Positions 47,325-56,441 of a stretch of DNA of 64,000 bases are shown piece after piece. How positions within the stretch are numbered: position 1 is the first letter of the stretch; each line of letters opens with the position of its first letter. The position numbers and the translations under genes are program-made. The notes below the pieces were generated by a model, which searched no databases, was not told where the DNA came from, and saw only the letters and a program-made list of their open reading frames with translations. This DNA is from Acidithiobacillus sp. YTS05 (GTDB lineage Bacteria; Pseudomonadota; Gammaproteobacteria; Acidithiobacillales; Acidithiobacillaceae), in assembly GCF_024396695.1 (NCBI RefSeq), contig NZ_CP094359.1, forward strand, positions 1,550,001-1,614,000, read 5' to 3'.

Positions 47325-50300
47325 ATGCGATTTACGGAAATTTTCGTACGCCGGCCGGTAATGGCCACGGCACTGAATCTGGTGATTTTTCTGCTGGGCC
47401 TGCACGCCTTTCTGATGATGACGGTGCGGCAATATCCGGCTTTGACCAACACCGTGGTCACTATCACCACGGCCTACCCCGGCGCCAGCCCATCCACGGT
47501 GCAGGGTTTTGTGACCACGCGTCTGGAAAAGGTGATCGCCAGCGCGCCACATATCGATTATCTCACCTCGAATAGTTCCGAGGGCACATCGACCATTACC
47601 GTCTATATGCAGCTCGGCACCGAGCCAAGCTCTGCCTTGGCCAATATTCAGGCCAAGGTACAGCAGGTGACGGACCAGTTACCGACGGGCAGCCAGTTGC
47701 CGGTCATCAATGTTACCGTCGGCAGCACCACCGATCTGATGTACGTGGCCTTTTACAGCAAGACCCTGAACCAGCAGCAGATCACCGACTATCTGCTGCG
47801 CGTGGTACAGCCCCAGCTGGCTACCGTGTCGGGAGTCGGCCAGGCGCAGATCTTGCCGCCCGGCGCCGGTAACGGCAATACCTACGCCATGCGTATCTGG
47901 CTCAACCCGCAGAAGATGGCGGCCCTGGGGATCAGCGCCGCACAGGTATCGACGGCCCTGCAGGCGAATGACTTTATCTCTGCCGTCGGGCAGACGCGGG
48001 GCAAGACGGTCCAAAATACCATCGTTGCTACCACCAATCTGCATAATGTGCAGGAATTTGAAAACCTGGTCATTACCAAGTCTGGTGACACCCTGATTCG
48101 TCTCAAGGATGTTGCCAAGGTCGAATTGGGCGCGCAGGACTACACCTCCTATGCCTTCTTCGACGGCCGCCCTGCCGCCTTCATCGGCATTCAGGAATCG
48201 CCATCGGCGAATTCTCTGGATGTAGCGAGTGGTGTCAAGGCGGCACTGAAGAATATCGACAAAGGACTACCACCGGGTCTGCATGAGGCCATCCCCTATG
48301 ATGCCAGCGTCTTCATCAAGGCCTCGCTGGATGAGGTGATGCTGACCATCGGCATTACCCTGGCGGTGGTGCTGCTGGTGATCTTCTTTACCCTGGGTTC
48401 CTGGCGCGCAGCGATCATCCCTGCCGTCGCCATTCCGCTGGCGATCATCGGCGCAGGTTTGATCATGTGGGGTCTCGGCTACTCCATCAACCTCATCACC
48501 CTGCTCGCCTTCGTGCTGGCCATTGGACTGGTGGTAGATGATGCCATCATCGTGGTCGAAAATGTCCACCGGCACATCGACGAGGGGAAGTCTCCTTTCG
48601 ATGCGGCAATGCTCACGGGTCGCGAGCTCGGCTCTCCCATCGTCGTCATGTCCACGACGCTGATCGCGGTTTTCGCACCCATTGCCTTCATGGGCGGCCT
48701 CACCGGGAGTCTCTTTGGCGAGTTCGCCTTTACCCTGGTCGCAGCGGTGTTCATTTCGATGATTGTCGCTCTCACCCTGTCGCCGATGCTAGCGAGTAAA
48801 GTGCTGCGGCCTACCAAGGAACACGGCTTTGAGCATTTCATCGACCAGCGCTTCAGTGGCCTTTCCCGGTTCTACGATCGCCTCCTCCGAGGCAGCCTGA
48901 ATTATGTTCCGGTGACGCTGCTCTTTGCTGCGGTGGTTTTCGCCAGTATCTATTTCCTGTTCACCACATCCAAATCGGAATTGGCACCGCAGGAAGATCA
49001 GGGGATCATCTTCAGCGCCGATACCGGCGGTCCCACAATCACGCCCAAAGAACTGGTGAAATACGGGAAACAGATACTCCACGTGTTCGACCAGTATCCG
49101 GAGAAGGCGGCAACCTTCATGGTTACCGGCATATCGACGGGCAGCGGTGCCGGCAGCAACAGCATGTTCGCTGGTATGCGCTTGACGCCCTGGAGTCAAC
49201 GCAGCACTACGGCGATGCAGCTACAACCCAAGGTGCAGCAGGCGTTGCAGTCCGTTACCGGTCTGCAAACGGCCTCCTTCTTGCCACCGCCGTTGCCAGG
49301 CTCTGCCGGTGGTCTGCCGGTGCAGTTTGTCCTGCAGAGTCCCGGCAGTTACACCAAGCTCGACAAGGTGGCGGATCAAGTCGTCGGCGCGGCCTACCAA
49401 AGCGGATTGTTCTTTTATGTCATGAAGGATCTGCGCATCGACAACCCGGAAGTGGTGCTGAAGATCAACCGCAACCTTGCCGGTAACCTCGGCATCAGCA
49501 TGGCGGCCATCGCCCAGGACCTGCAGCCGCTGCTCGGTGGCAACTACGTCAACCGCTTCGATATGGACGGGCGCAGTTACAAGGTCATCCCCCAGGTTCC
49601 GGACCGCTTTCGCGCCGATCCGGGCATGCTGAAGCATTACTACATCAGCACCGCCAGCGGTGCCCTGGTGCCACTGTCGACGGTGGTCAGCATTGAGACA
49701 CGTACCGAACCACAGTTTCTGCCACAATTCGATCAGCTCAACGCGGCGACCATCCAGGCGATTCCCAAACCCGGCGTGAGCATGGGGCAGGCGCTTGGCT
49801 TCCTGCGCCAGGCAGCGGAAAAAGTGATGCCGAGCGACTATCAGGTGAACTACGCGAGCCAGTCCCGGCAGTACGAGCAGGAGAAAAGTGGGCTACTGGT
49901 CACCTTCCTGCTAGCCATTCTGTTGATCTATCTGTTGCTTTCGGCACAGTTCGAGAGCTTCCGCGATCCACTGATCGTGCTGATCACTGTGCCGATGTCG
50001 ATCAGCGGTGCACTCATTTTCATCAGCTTGGGCTTCGGCTCTATCAACATCTACACCGAGGTGGGTCTGATCACCCTGATCGGTTTGATCGCCAAACAGG
50101 GCATCCTCATCGTGCAATTTGCCAACAGCATTCAGTTGCACGAAGGTCTCGACAAACGCGCGGCGGTTGAGAAGGCCTCCAGTATCCGTCTGCGCCCCAT
50201 CCTGATGACGACGGCGGCGATGGTCCTCGGCGTGCTGCCGCTGGTGTTTGCGACTGGGCCCGGCGCGGTCTCGCGTTACCAGATGGGTCTGGTGATTTGT

Positions 50301-50426
50301 ACCGGGCTAGCCATTGGTGCGCTTTTCTCGCTCTTTGTGGTGCCTGCCATGTATATGGCCTTGGCCAAGGACATCCGCAACAAGCGCGAGCAGCTTCTGG
50401 GAGAAAGCGCCAGCGAGTCCGTCTGA
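47325..50426 (+). CDS. RND efflux transporter (HAE-1/AcrB type)
   Basis: A 1033-residue inner membrane proton antiporter. Twelve helices and two large periplasmic loops are evident. The proton-relay aspartate pair is in LAIGLVVDDAIIVVENVHRHI of helix 4 and the N-terminus RFTEIFVRRPVMATALNLVI is typical. It lacks the charged helix-4 pattern of CusA-type metal pumps, so organic substrates such as drugs, solvents or acids are likely. An intrinsic terminator follows. Regulation is probably by a TetR repressor at 44662-44675. Confidence 0.93.
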   Translation: MRFTEIFVRRPVMATALNLVIFLLGLHAFLMMTVRQYPALTNTVVTITTAYPGASPSTVQGFVTTRLEKVIASAPHIDYLTSNSSEGTSTITVYMQLGTEPSSALANIQAKVQQVTDQLPTGSQLPVINVTVGSTTDLMYVAFYSKTLNQQQITDYLLRVVQPQLATVSGVGQAQILPPGAGNGNTYAMRIWLNPQKMAALGISAAQVSTALQANDFISAVGQTRGKTVQNTIVATTNLHNVQEFENLVITKSGDTLIRLKDVAKVELGAQDYTSYAFFDGRPAAFIGIQESPSANSLDVASGVKAALKNIDKGLPPGLHEAIPYDASVFIKASLDEVMLTIGITLAVVLLVIFFTLGSWRAAIIPAVAIPLAIIGAGLIMWGLGYSINLITLLAFVLAIGLVVDDAIIVVENVHRHIDEGKSPFDAAMLTGRELGSPIVVMSTTLIAVFAPIAFMGGLTGSLFGEFAFTLVAAVFISMIVALTLSPMLASKVLRPTKEHGFEHFIDQRFSGLSRFYDRLLRGSLNYVPVTLLFAAVVFASIYFLFTTSKSELAPQEDQGIIFSADTGGPTITPKELVKYGKQILHVFDQYPEKAATFMVTGISTGSGAGSNSMFAGMRLTPWSQRSTTAMQLQPKVQQALQSVTGLQTASFLPPPLPGSAGGLPVQFVLQSPGSYTKLDKVADQVVGAAYQSGLFFYVMKDLRIDNPEVVLKINRNLAGNLGISMAAIAQDLQPLLGGNYVNRFDMDGRSYKVIPQVPDRFRADPGMLKHYYISTASGALVPLSTVVSIETRTEPQFLPQFDQLNAATIQAIPKPGVSMGQALGFLRQAAEKVMPSDYQVNYASQSRQYEQEKSGLLVTFLLAILLIYLLLSAQFESFRDPLIVLITVPMSISGALIFISLGFGSINIYTEVGLITLIGLIAKQGILIVQFANSIQLHEGLDKRAAVEKASSIRLRPILMTTAAMVLGVLPLVFATGPGAVSRYQMGLVICTGLAIGALFSLFVVPAMYMALAKDIRNKREQLLGESASESV

Positions 50427-50451
50427 AAGAATGGCCAGCGGTGCCCATGAT

Positions 50452-50478
50452 AGCGTCGCCTCGTGCGGCGCTTTTTTT
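50452..50478 (+). terminator. Terminator of the RND operon
   Basis: AGCGTCGC pairs with GCGGCGCT (one wobble) around a short CTCGT loop, followed by TTTTTTT. Confidence 0.8.
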
Positions 50479-50701
50479 GCGCGTTTCAAAAGATAATCCA
50501 CCGGGTCCACGGGAAGGCCGTCGAGATCCCGTGAATATTTCATACCAGACAGCCCCCCCAAAACTCGAGATAGCGCGTTCGGTTGGTCGCCTGCGTTGGG
50601 CTAGACGAATCCTAGCCATGGGAACCTTCAAGGAGAGGGGGACGTTACTGGTTTCCAGCCGGTTACTACTGGTTCAGTCGGGGAGTGCCACAAATGGTAA
50701 C
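50479..50701. other. Intergenic stretch between the RND operon and tRNA-Ser
   Basis: No gene is recognised on either strand. A minus-strand frame reading MKYSRDLDGLPVDPVDYLLK crosses the terminator of the RND operon and is not credible. Near 50649-50680 there are repeated TTACT/CTGGTT words without clear structure. Confidence 0.4.
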
Positions 50702-50794
50702 TGGCGGAGAGAGAGGGATTCGAACCCTCGATGGAGTGTTTAGCCCCATACTCCCTTAGCAGGGGAGCGCCTTCAGCCTCTCGGCCATCTCTCC
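50702..50794 (-). tRNA. tRNA-Ser (GCT)
   Basis: A 93-nt class II tRNA with encoded CCA. The acceptor GGAGAGA pairs with TCTCTCC, the anticodon loop CTGCTAA gives anticodon GCT (codons AGC/AGU), a long variable arm follows (GGGGCTAAACACTCC region) and the T arm is GAGGGTTCGAATCCCTC. Confidence 0.96.
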
Positions 50795-50803
50795 GACGCG
50801 CGG

Positions 50804-50833
50804 AGTGTACCGCGGAGTCATACTCTACGTCAA
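50804..50833 (-). promoter_or_regulatory. Promoter of tRNA-Ser
   Basis: On the minus strand TTGACG (50828-50833), 18-nt spacer, TACACT (50804-50809), with a G+C-rich discriminator before the tRNA 5' end at 50794. The G+C-rich discriminator is typical for stringently controlled stable RNA promoters. Confidence 0.65.
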
Positions 50834-50917
50834 AAAATGGGGCCTGCGGCGCGCCGCCCGCCACAACCTGCCAGGCCTGGAAAAGGTCATGCGCAGAACT
50901 GATATCGCAATCTTTTG

Positions 50918-53206
50918 CTATTGCCCCCCAACGTCGGGACTCTGGGCCTGATCGGTGGGGAAATGCCGGCGCTGTTTGCCAGCGTCCTCTTCCCCAACCT
51001 GCTGCCGAGAGGCATTATTTTCTGTGTGACCGGGATTCTGCAGTGCCCCAGCGCCGCTCTCCTGGCTACCCTGCCATTGCTGATTTTCTTCCAACTGGTT
51101 CTGTCCGCTGTTCGTTTTACCAATGGATTCGCCCATCTGTACCGCACTCTGTTTTCGCAATGCTCGGGCAACCGGGCCTGTAGCCGACAATCCAGCAGCA
51201 CCCGGCGTAGCGTTGGCAGAGGCACTCTCCGTCACAGCAGGAATGGACGCAGCGGCACCCGGGGTCGGCGCAGTCGCAGCAGAAGGTTTCGCGCTGAGCG
51301 CTGGCTTGGCGGCTGGCACAGCGTTGGCAAAGATCGCTTTGGGCGGCGGCGGATTGCGATACCCCATTTGATAGAGGGTGCGGAGCACCGCCTGCATCAA
51401 GGCCTGCGCACCGTCCCAATCGAGATGGACCTGATCGGCCACGAAATAGCCTGGATGACCGTCACTGATGTGGTCCCAATGCAGCAAGGTGATGTTCGGA
51501 TACTTGGCAACAGCGCGATCGTACATACTGCGCACTTCGTTTTCCCACGGGCGCGGTACGGACGGGACAATCAACAGGATCTTGCGATTCCCCACTGTCT
51601 GCACAAAACTTTCCAGATCAGACCACTGAACATAGCCATTGCTGCCCAGCTCTACCACAACATAGGCAACCTTGGCGTAGGCTGGGTCCTGAAACATTTT
51701 CTGTAGCACCGGCTGTGCCCGGAAAAACGAGCGGCCCACCTGACCATCCAGAATCCCGTTTGGAACCATGTGAATCACGTACCCAGACCAACCCAACAGA
51801 ATAGAATCGGTAATGAACAATACCTGCTTTTCGGGATAGGCCGGATTACTGCGCAGTTCTTGCCCATTATACAGAAAGCCCAGACCGGGATGAGGCTGCC
51901 ACTGCATCAGATCGGCATTGCTTTCCAGGGCCTTGTTGGCCCGAGAATCTGCGTGTGCTTTAGCCTCGGCAGCCGAGAGGGTCTTGGCGCCCGTCAGTGC
52001 TTGCAGATCCCGTCCCATACTGGCTACCCGTTTTTCCAGATATTGCCGATAGAGAGCATCGTGCTGCGCTTGCGCTTGTAGACGCACCCCCTCCTGTCCC
52101 AGTCGACTGGCCTGCCACCAGCCTACACTCGCCAGCGCCAGCAAGACGAGCACCGACACGAAAGCTCCCCGGCCCACCCCATGCCGCACCTGCTTTTGAA
52201 AGGCCGCCTGCAATGGCAGTTCCAACAGCAGGTAGGACAGCACCGACAACAACAGCAGCAGAGAAAGCGAAAACAACGCCTGACTGGCAATAGAAGTCTG
52301 TGGGAAGTAGTAGTGGACCAAGGCAACGACTGGAACATTCCACAGATAGAGAGAATAGGACATCTCCCCGAGTTTACCCAAGACCAGCAGTTGCAGTCGT
52401 GGCAACCAGGCCGCGCGCGCGGCCGCCAGCAGGAAGGCCACACCAAGGGCGGTTGTGGCAAGGGAGAAATACACAAAATTCTCGTAGGGCGCCAAAACAA
52501 AGAGCGCCACCAGCAGCAGGATGGCGAGGATGCTCAAGGTATCGAAGCTGCTCCTTCCTGTCTCCCGCGGCCGGGCCCAGCCCAGTTCGGTCAATAACGC
52601 GCCGGCAAGATAGGGAAAAGCGTGGCTGGGAAGCACATAGGCGGCATTCAGACTACCCTGGCGCATCAGCCACCAGGCAGAGCCCAAACTTATACAAAAG
52701 AGCAACGTCAGAACTGTCCGGTACCACCACTTCCCTGGCAATAAGGAACGCAATAAAAAGTGCAGCAGATATAACTGACCCAATAGAGAAATGAACCACA
52801 TTCCCAAAAACGGATGAGGATAACTGTACACCTGAAAATAGGGGATATGATGGAGGACCAAATAAAAGTTGTAGCCGAGAATGGCCGAGTACCAGACAGG
52901 CGCCCATCCGGTGAGCAGATGGGTCGACCAAAGCAGTACCGCCAGGATGGCGGTCACCACCAGCATAGGAACGAGAATACGGGAAAACCGCCGCGCAAAG
53001 AAATCCTTGCTACGCTGCGCCAAGGAATCCTGGCGCCCGCGGGCAAGAGATTTTTCGATCAGAAATCCTGACAATAGAAGGAAAACATCAACGCCCAGAT
53101 AACCACCAGAGAACCAGGGGTAGTCAAAACTGATGGTGTCATGAATATGGAACGCGATGACCGCAAAAATGGCCAGAAATTTGAGATAATCAATATATGG
53201 CAGCAC
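50918..53206 (-). CDS. Acyltransferase-3/SGNH-hydrolase fusion protein (OafA/OatA type)
   Basis: A 762-residue membrane O-acyltransferase. Residues 1 to about 350 form ten or so helices with the AT3 features AFHIHDT, GGYLGVDVFLLLSGFLI and EMSYSLYLWNVPV. A linker with coiled-coil character leads to an SGNH domain: ITDSILLGWSG (block I, Thr in place of Gly), ELGSNG (block III) and DQVHLDWDG (block V, Asp-x-x-His). Such fusions acetylate sugars of peptidoglycan or polysaccharide outside the cytoplasm. The last 130 residues are an unusual Ala/Pro then Gln/Asn/Gly-rich tail. It starts with GTG, 23 nt after a related SGNH gene. Confidence 0.85.
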   Translation of the reverse strand: MLPYIDYLKFLAIFAVIAFHIHDTISFDYPWFSGGYLGVDVFLLLSGFLIEKSLARGRQDSLAQRSKDFFARRFSRILVPMLVVTAILAVLLWSTHLLTGWAPVWYSAILGYNFYLVLHHIPYFQVYSYPHPFLGMWFISLLGQLYLLHFLLRSLLPGKWWYRTVLTLLFCISLGSAWWLMRQGSLNAAYVLPSHAFPYLAGALLTELGWARPRETGRSSFDTLSILAILLLVALFVLAPYENFVYFSLATTALGVAFLLAAARAAWLPRLQLLVLGKLGEMSYSLYLWNVPVVALVHYYFPQTSIASQALFSLSLLLLLSVLSYLLLELPLQAAFQKQVRHGVGRGAFVSVLVLLALASVGWWQASRLGQEGVRLQAQAQHDALYRQYLEKRVASMGRDLQALTGAKTLSAAEAKAHADSRANKALESNADLMQWQPHPGLGFLYNGQELRSNPAYPEKQVLFITDSILLGWSGYVIHMVPNGILDGQVGRSFFRAQPVLQKMFQDPAYAKVAYVVVELGSNGYVQWSDLESFVQTVGNRKILLIVPSVPRPWENEVRSMYDRAVAKYPNITLLHWDHISDGHPGYFVADQVHLDWDGAQALMQAVLRTLYQMGYRNPPPPKAIFANAVPAAKPALSAKPSAATAPTPGAAASIPAVTESASANATPGAAGLSATGPVARALRKQSAVQMGESIGKTNSGQNQLEENQQWQGSQESGAGALQNPGHTENNASRQQVGEEDAGKQRRHFPTDQAQSPDVGGQ

Positions 53207-53229
53207 GCTTTTTTACCAGAAGAAAAAAT

Positions 53230-53994
53230 TCAGTTATGCTTGTTGGCGATCACTTGTTGCAGGTCGGTGGCGATGGCGTGCACCATCACCTGGATCCCTA
53301 TCCAGGTTGGGTGTACCCGATCCGTCCAGAAGTAGCTGGGATGGTTGCGGCTGAGCAAGTCCCAGCGCACCAGATGGACATTGGGGTGGGTAGCCGCGGT
53401 CTGGAGGTAAAGGTCCTGCACCTCGTGCTCCCATGATCGGGGCATTTCCGGCATTACGAGCAACACCTGACGGTCGCCGACCAGCTGCAAAAAGGTCTGC
53501 ATATCCTGCGGCGAAACCTCGCCGTTGGTCCCCAATTCAACCACCACATAACCCACCTTGTGAGTCATCCCATTTTCCTGCAGCGTTCGCCAGATGGGTA
53601 TGGCCGAGGAAAATTGTCGGCCGACCCGGCCATCGAGAAAAGCATTGGGAAATACATGCGCAAAATAGCCGGACCACCCAGTCAGGATGCTATCCCCAAT
53701 GATGATCACACCAGTGGGGCCTAGGCTGGGAAAACGGATGACCGAGTGGGCGTCGAGCACATAACCAGGATTCGGGCTTTGGCGAAAATCCTTGCGGGCA
53801 TCTATGATGGCCATGCGATCCAGATAGCGATCACTGGGCGAGGCCGTCGCCTTGGGCGCTGAGGTAGCGGGAAGCGTTGGCACCACGGGCTGGGGCGCAG
53901 GTGTCTGGGGAAGCGACTGCGCGCACGAGGTCACGGAAAGAATCGCAGCGCCAAGCAGCAGGCGCGCCCAGATGTAAGGTTTCATAAGATGCAA
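53230..53994 (-). CDS. SGNH-fold lipoprotein paired with the acyltransferase
   Basis: A 251-254 residue exported hydrolase or transferase. The signal sequence ends in a lipobox (LSVTSCAQ), so it is lipid-anchored. The SGNH blocks are IIGDSILTGWSG, ELGTNG and DRVHPTWIG, with the catalytic Ser, Asp and His. It aligns by eye over its whole SGNH part with the C-terminal domain of the next gene (GWSGY, PNxxLDGxVGRxF, YVVVELGxNG), so one arose by duplication. The TTG at 53994 is spaced better from AGGGG than the ATG at 53985. The pair probably works on one cell-surface glycan (inference). Confidence 0.78.
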   Translation of the reverse strand: MHLMKPYIWARLLLGAAILSVTSCAQSLPQTPAPQPVVPTLPATSAPKATASPSDRYLDRMAIIDARKDFRQSPNPGYVLDAHSVIRFPSLGPTGVIIIGDSILTGWSGYFAHVFPNAFLDGRVGRQFSSAIPIWRTLQENGMTHKVGYVVVELGTNGEVSPQDMQTFLQLVGDRQVLLVMPEMPRSWEHEVQDLYLQTAATHPNVHLVRWDLLSRNHPSYFWTDRVHPTWIGIQVMVHAIATDLQQVIANKHN

Positions 53995-54110
53995 TGCTCA
54001 CCCCTCTCCCGCAATTCCCGGCGCGGCTCCAGAAATAGGGCGCCTCCCTTCCGGGCGGATGGTAGCAAAGGAAGGGCGAAAGTGCCTAGCGAGATGCGCC
54101 TTGCCTAGCT

Positions 54111-54116
54111 TACAAT
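54111..54116 (+). promoter_or_regulatory. -10 element of tRNA-Arg
   Basis: TACAAT 9 nt before the mature tRNA 5' end. No consensus -35 is visible at the right distance. Confidence 0.5.
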
Positions 54117-54124
54117 GAAAGCAG

Positions 54125-54201
54125 GCGCCCATAGCTCAATCGGATAGAGCAACGGCCTTCTAAGCCGTAGGTTGGGGGTTCGATTCCCTCTGGGCGCGCC
54201 A
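54125..54201 (+). tRNA. tRNA-Arg (TCT)
   Basis: A 77-nt tRNA with encoded CCA. The acceptor GCGCCCA pairs with TGGGCGC, D arm AGCTCAATCGGATAGAGC, anticodon loop CTTCTAA (anticodon TCT, codons AGA/AGG) and T arm GGGGGTTCGATTCCCTC. A degenerate copy of its 3' half lies 2.2 kb downstream at 56364-56406. Confidence 0.97.
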
Positions 54202-54372
54202 ATATAGACAAGGCTCTAGCGTGATCTCCGGAGCTGCTGCCTGGCGGTGGAGTGGCGCAGGCGACCATCTATCAGTGTGGAAGCACCTTTCAAAATTGGA
54301 ATCGATCCCACCTCCCAGCGCGACAGCCTCTTCCACGTCCACCATTGGCGCACGCAGGCAGAGCCGACAGGG

Positions 54373-55998
54373 TCAGGCAGGCAGCACCGTGAACTGCCCC
54401 ATCATTCCATTGTCTTCATGCTCCAGCATGTGACAGTGGTACATATAGGGGTAGGCGTCCGTTGCCGGATGATGGAAGCTCATGGCAATCTGAATCTGCT
54501 CGCCAGGTCGAATCAATAGCGTATCCTTCCAGCCGTGCTCAGAGGAGGTAGCGGGGTGACCATTACGGCCTTGAATCCAGAACGACGTCCCATGGACATG
54601 GAAGGTATGGGCCATTTCTGCCTCATTGTGCACCATCCAAACTTGGGTGCTGCCCAGAGGTATCCGCAGATTGATGCGCTGCATGTCCATGAATTGGTGG
54701 TTGATCGAGAAGACAGGCACCTTGCCGATGCCAAGCGACATGCCACCTGGGCCATCATGCGCAACATGGTGAAAAGCGGCACGGACACGACGCATATCGG
54801 CCATCATTTGTTGACCCTCGCCCATGCCCTGCAAGCTGAACTGATGTTCTGGACCATGCGTTGGCAGGTCCGGCGCCGCAAGCAGCCGGTCGGGTAATCG
54901 ACCACCCTGCCCCTGCCCTCGCTCCACCCGGATTTCGACAAGGTCGAAGACACTGCGGTCGTAATGGTCGCTATCCATGGGACGGCGACTAAGACCAGGC
55001 ACTACCGCAGCGGAATCGCTGCGTAACCACAATCGCTGACCTTCGTTACTGCGCAAGTCTACCAATATCTCTGCACGCTGCGCCGGTCCCAATAACAGCC
55101 GCCGCATGGTCACCGGAGATTCCAGATAACTCGCATCGGTAGCAATCTGGTAAAAATGCCGGTCATCGGAAAAGGCAAAGTTATAGATTCGACTATTGGA
55201 AGCATTGAGCAAGCGCAGACGAAGCCACTGCGCGGGGGCACGCAACACCGGCGATTCGCAGCCGTTGACGAGAAACCGGTTACCCTTCATACCCATCACG
55301 TCCATCGCCTGAGGCATATAGACCAATCGTCCTGCCGAATCAAAGAGTCGATCCTGGACGATGATCGGGATGTCGTCGACGCCCCAATGATGCGGCAGCC
55401 CCAGATTCCGATCCGTGCCGTCCTGGATCAGATACAGACCGGCAAGACCTCCGTAGACATGCGGACCGGTGCGGCCATCCGGGTGCGGATGATACCAGAG
55501 GGTGGCCTCGTCTTGCTCGATACGGTACTGATAGAATCGGGTTGCGCCCGGAGCAATCAGACTTTGCGGTCCACCATCCATGTCACCGGGCACATGGGCG
55601 CCATGCCAGTGGGTCGTCGTGCTCTGGTTGAGGGCATTGTTCACCCAGAGGCGCAAGTGCTCCCCCCTGGGGATGACGAGAGCCGGACCGAGATAGTTGC
55701 CGTTATACCCCCAAGTGGGCGTCTGGACGCCGGGCTGTAACTCGGCGCTGCCAAATCCCATCTGCAGACGATATTCGCGCACCCCATCCTTGGCCAAGGT
55801 GCCAGCATATAGCGGAGGAATCGGCAGGGGGCGAACAAACGGGGCTGCCTTCGCGGGCATGGCACCCATGTTTCCCATCCCACTCATGCCCGCCATGCCA
55901 CGCATCATCGCGGATGCGGCCAACGCCCGCCCCGTCGGCACGGCAGCAAGCAAGGTCAGACCAGACCGCAAAAAATGGCGACGACTCCAGAACTCCAT
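54373..55998 (-). CDS. Tat-exported multicopper oxidase (CueO/CotA-like)
   Basis: A 541-residue periplasmic oxidase, probably oxidising Cu(I). The N-terminus has a Tat signal (SRRHFLRSGLTLLAAVP) then a Met-rich patch (MMRGMAGMSGMGNMGAM). The four copper motifs are all present: THWHGAHV, WYHPHPDG, HTFHVHGTSF and YHCHMLEHEDNGMMG, with the type 1 Cys, His and Met in the last. Its best relatives by memory are CueO-like enzymes. AGGAG precedes the ATG. A MerR-type operator lies in its promoter. The gene stands alone between tRNA-Arg and a degenerate copy of that tRNA's end, suggesting acquisition as a unit. Confidence 0.92.
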   Translation of the reverse strand: MEFWSRRHFLRSGLTLLAAVPTGRALAASAMMRGMAGMSGMGNMGAMPAKAAPFVRPLPIPPLYAGTLAKDGVREYRLQMGFGSAELQPGVQTPTWGYNGNYLGPALVIPRGEHLRLWVNNALNQSTTTHWHGAHVPGDMDGGPQSLIAPGATRFYQYRIEQDEATLWYHPHPDGRTGPHVYGGLAGLYLIQDGTDRNLGLPHHWGVDDIPIIVQDRLFDSAGRLVYMPQAMDVMGMKGNRFLVNGCESPVLRAPAQWLRLRLLNASNSRIYNFAFSDDRHFYQIATDASYLESPVTMRRLLLGPAQRAEILVDLRSNEGQRLWLRSDSAAVVPGLSRRPMDSDHYDRSVFDLVEIRVERGQGQGGRLPDRLLAAPDLPTHGPEHQFSLQGMGEGQQMMADMRRVRAAFHHVAHDGPGGMSLGIGKVPVFSINHQFMDMQRINLRIPLGSTQVWMVHNEAEMAHTFHVHGTSFWIQGRNGHPATSSEHGWKDTLLIRPGEQIQIAMSFHHPATDAYPYMYHCHMLEHEDNGMMGQFTVLPA

Positions 55999-56026
55999 GA
56001 TCTGTCTCCTGCAAGATAGAGCACCT

Positions 56027-56056
56027 TTTGTACCCCTGTAGTCCGTATAGGGTCAA
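56027..56056 (-). promoter_or_regulatory. Predicted MerR/CueR-type promoter of the multicopper oxidase
   Basis: On the minus strand TTGACC (56051-56056), 18 nt, TACAAA (56027-56032). Between them lies a dyad of 19 bp, CCCTATA-CGGAC-TACAGGG (56034-56052, 6 of 7 pairs). A dyad between -35 and -10 on a stretched spacer is the hallmark of MerR-family activation; CueR does this for copper oxidase genes. The exact CueR consensus is not matched and no regulator gene is adjacent. Confidence 0.5.
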
Positions 56057-56268
56057 CGACTGTAATCTTTCTGATCAGCAAGCATCAGATCCGGAAAGCC
56101 AGGCCGCAGCCAGGTATTTTGGGCGTCCTTTCTTAGAAACCAGTGGCAGACTCCACAATCGTGCCAACGGGCACTCTGGCGTCCCTACTCTGAGAATATA
56201 AGCCGTTGATTCTCTCGCTACCCTGGTGCCATACTGAAGTCGGAAATGAGCAGGAATGTTGGGGGTCA

Positions 56269-56287
56269 GCCATATAGCAAATATGGC
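56269..56287. repeat. Perfect inverted repeat upstream of the VOC gene
   Basis: GCCATAT-AGCAA-ATATGGC in an A+T-rich stretch 155 nt before the start codon at 56442. Possibly an operator. The 56057-56268 part of this gap shows nothing I recognise. Confidence 0.45.
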
Positions 56288-56363
56288 ATATATCATTGTA
56301 ATTTATTCACTTATTTCTGTGGGCCATTGATGCAACAAATGGAACAACTACCTGTTTTTGACT

Positions 56364-56406
56364 TTCTAACTCGTAGGGTGGGGGTTCGGTTCCCTCTGGG
56401 CTCGCA
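56364..56406 (+). repeat. Degenerate copy of the tRNA-Arg 3' half
   Basis: From the anticodon loop (TTCTAA) through the T arm (GGGGGTTCGGTTCCCTC) to TGGGCTCGCA, this matches 54157-54200 of tRNA-Arg at all but about 5 positions. There is no 5' half, so it cannot be a tRNA. It has the form of an attachment-site remnant or of an island boundary, and it is transcribed as leader of the next gene. Confidence 0.75.
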
Positions 56407-56441
56407 CGGTAAAGAAACGGAGTCAATCCAAGGAGCAGATC

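Noticed and set aside
56364..56406. A second functional tRNA-Arg
   Set aside because: Only the 3' half is present; the acceptor 5' strand and D arm are missing and the T stem has a change.
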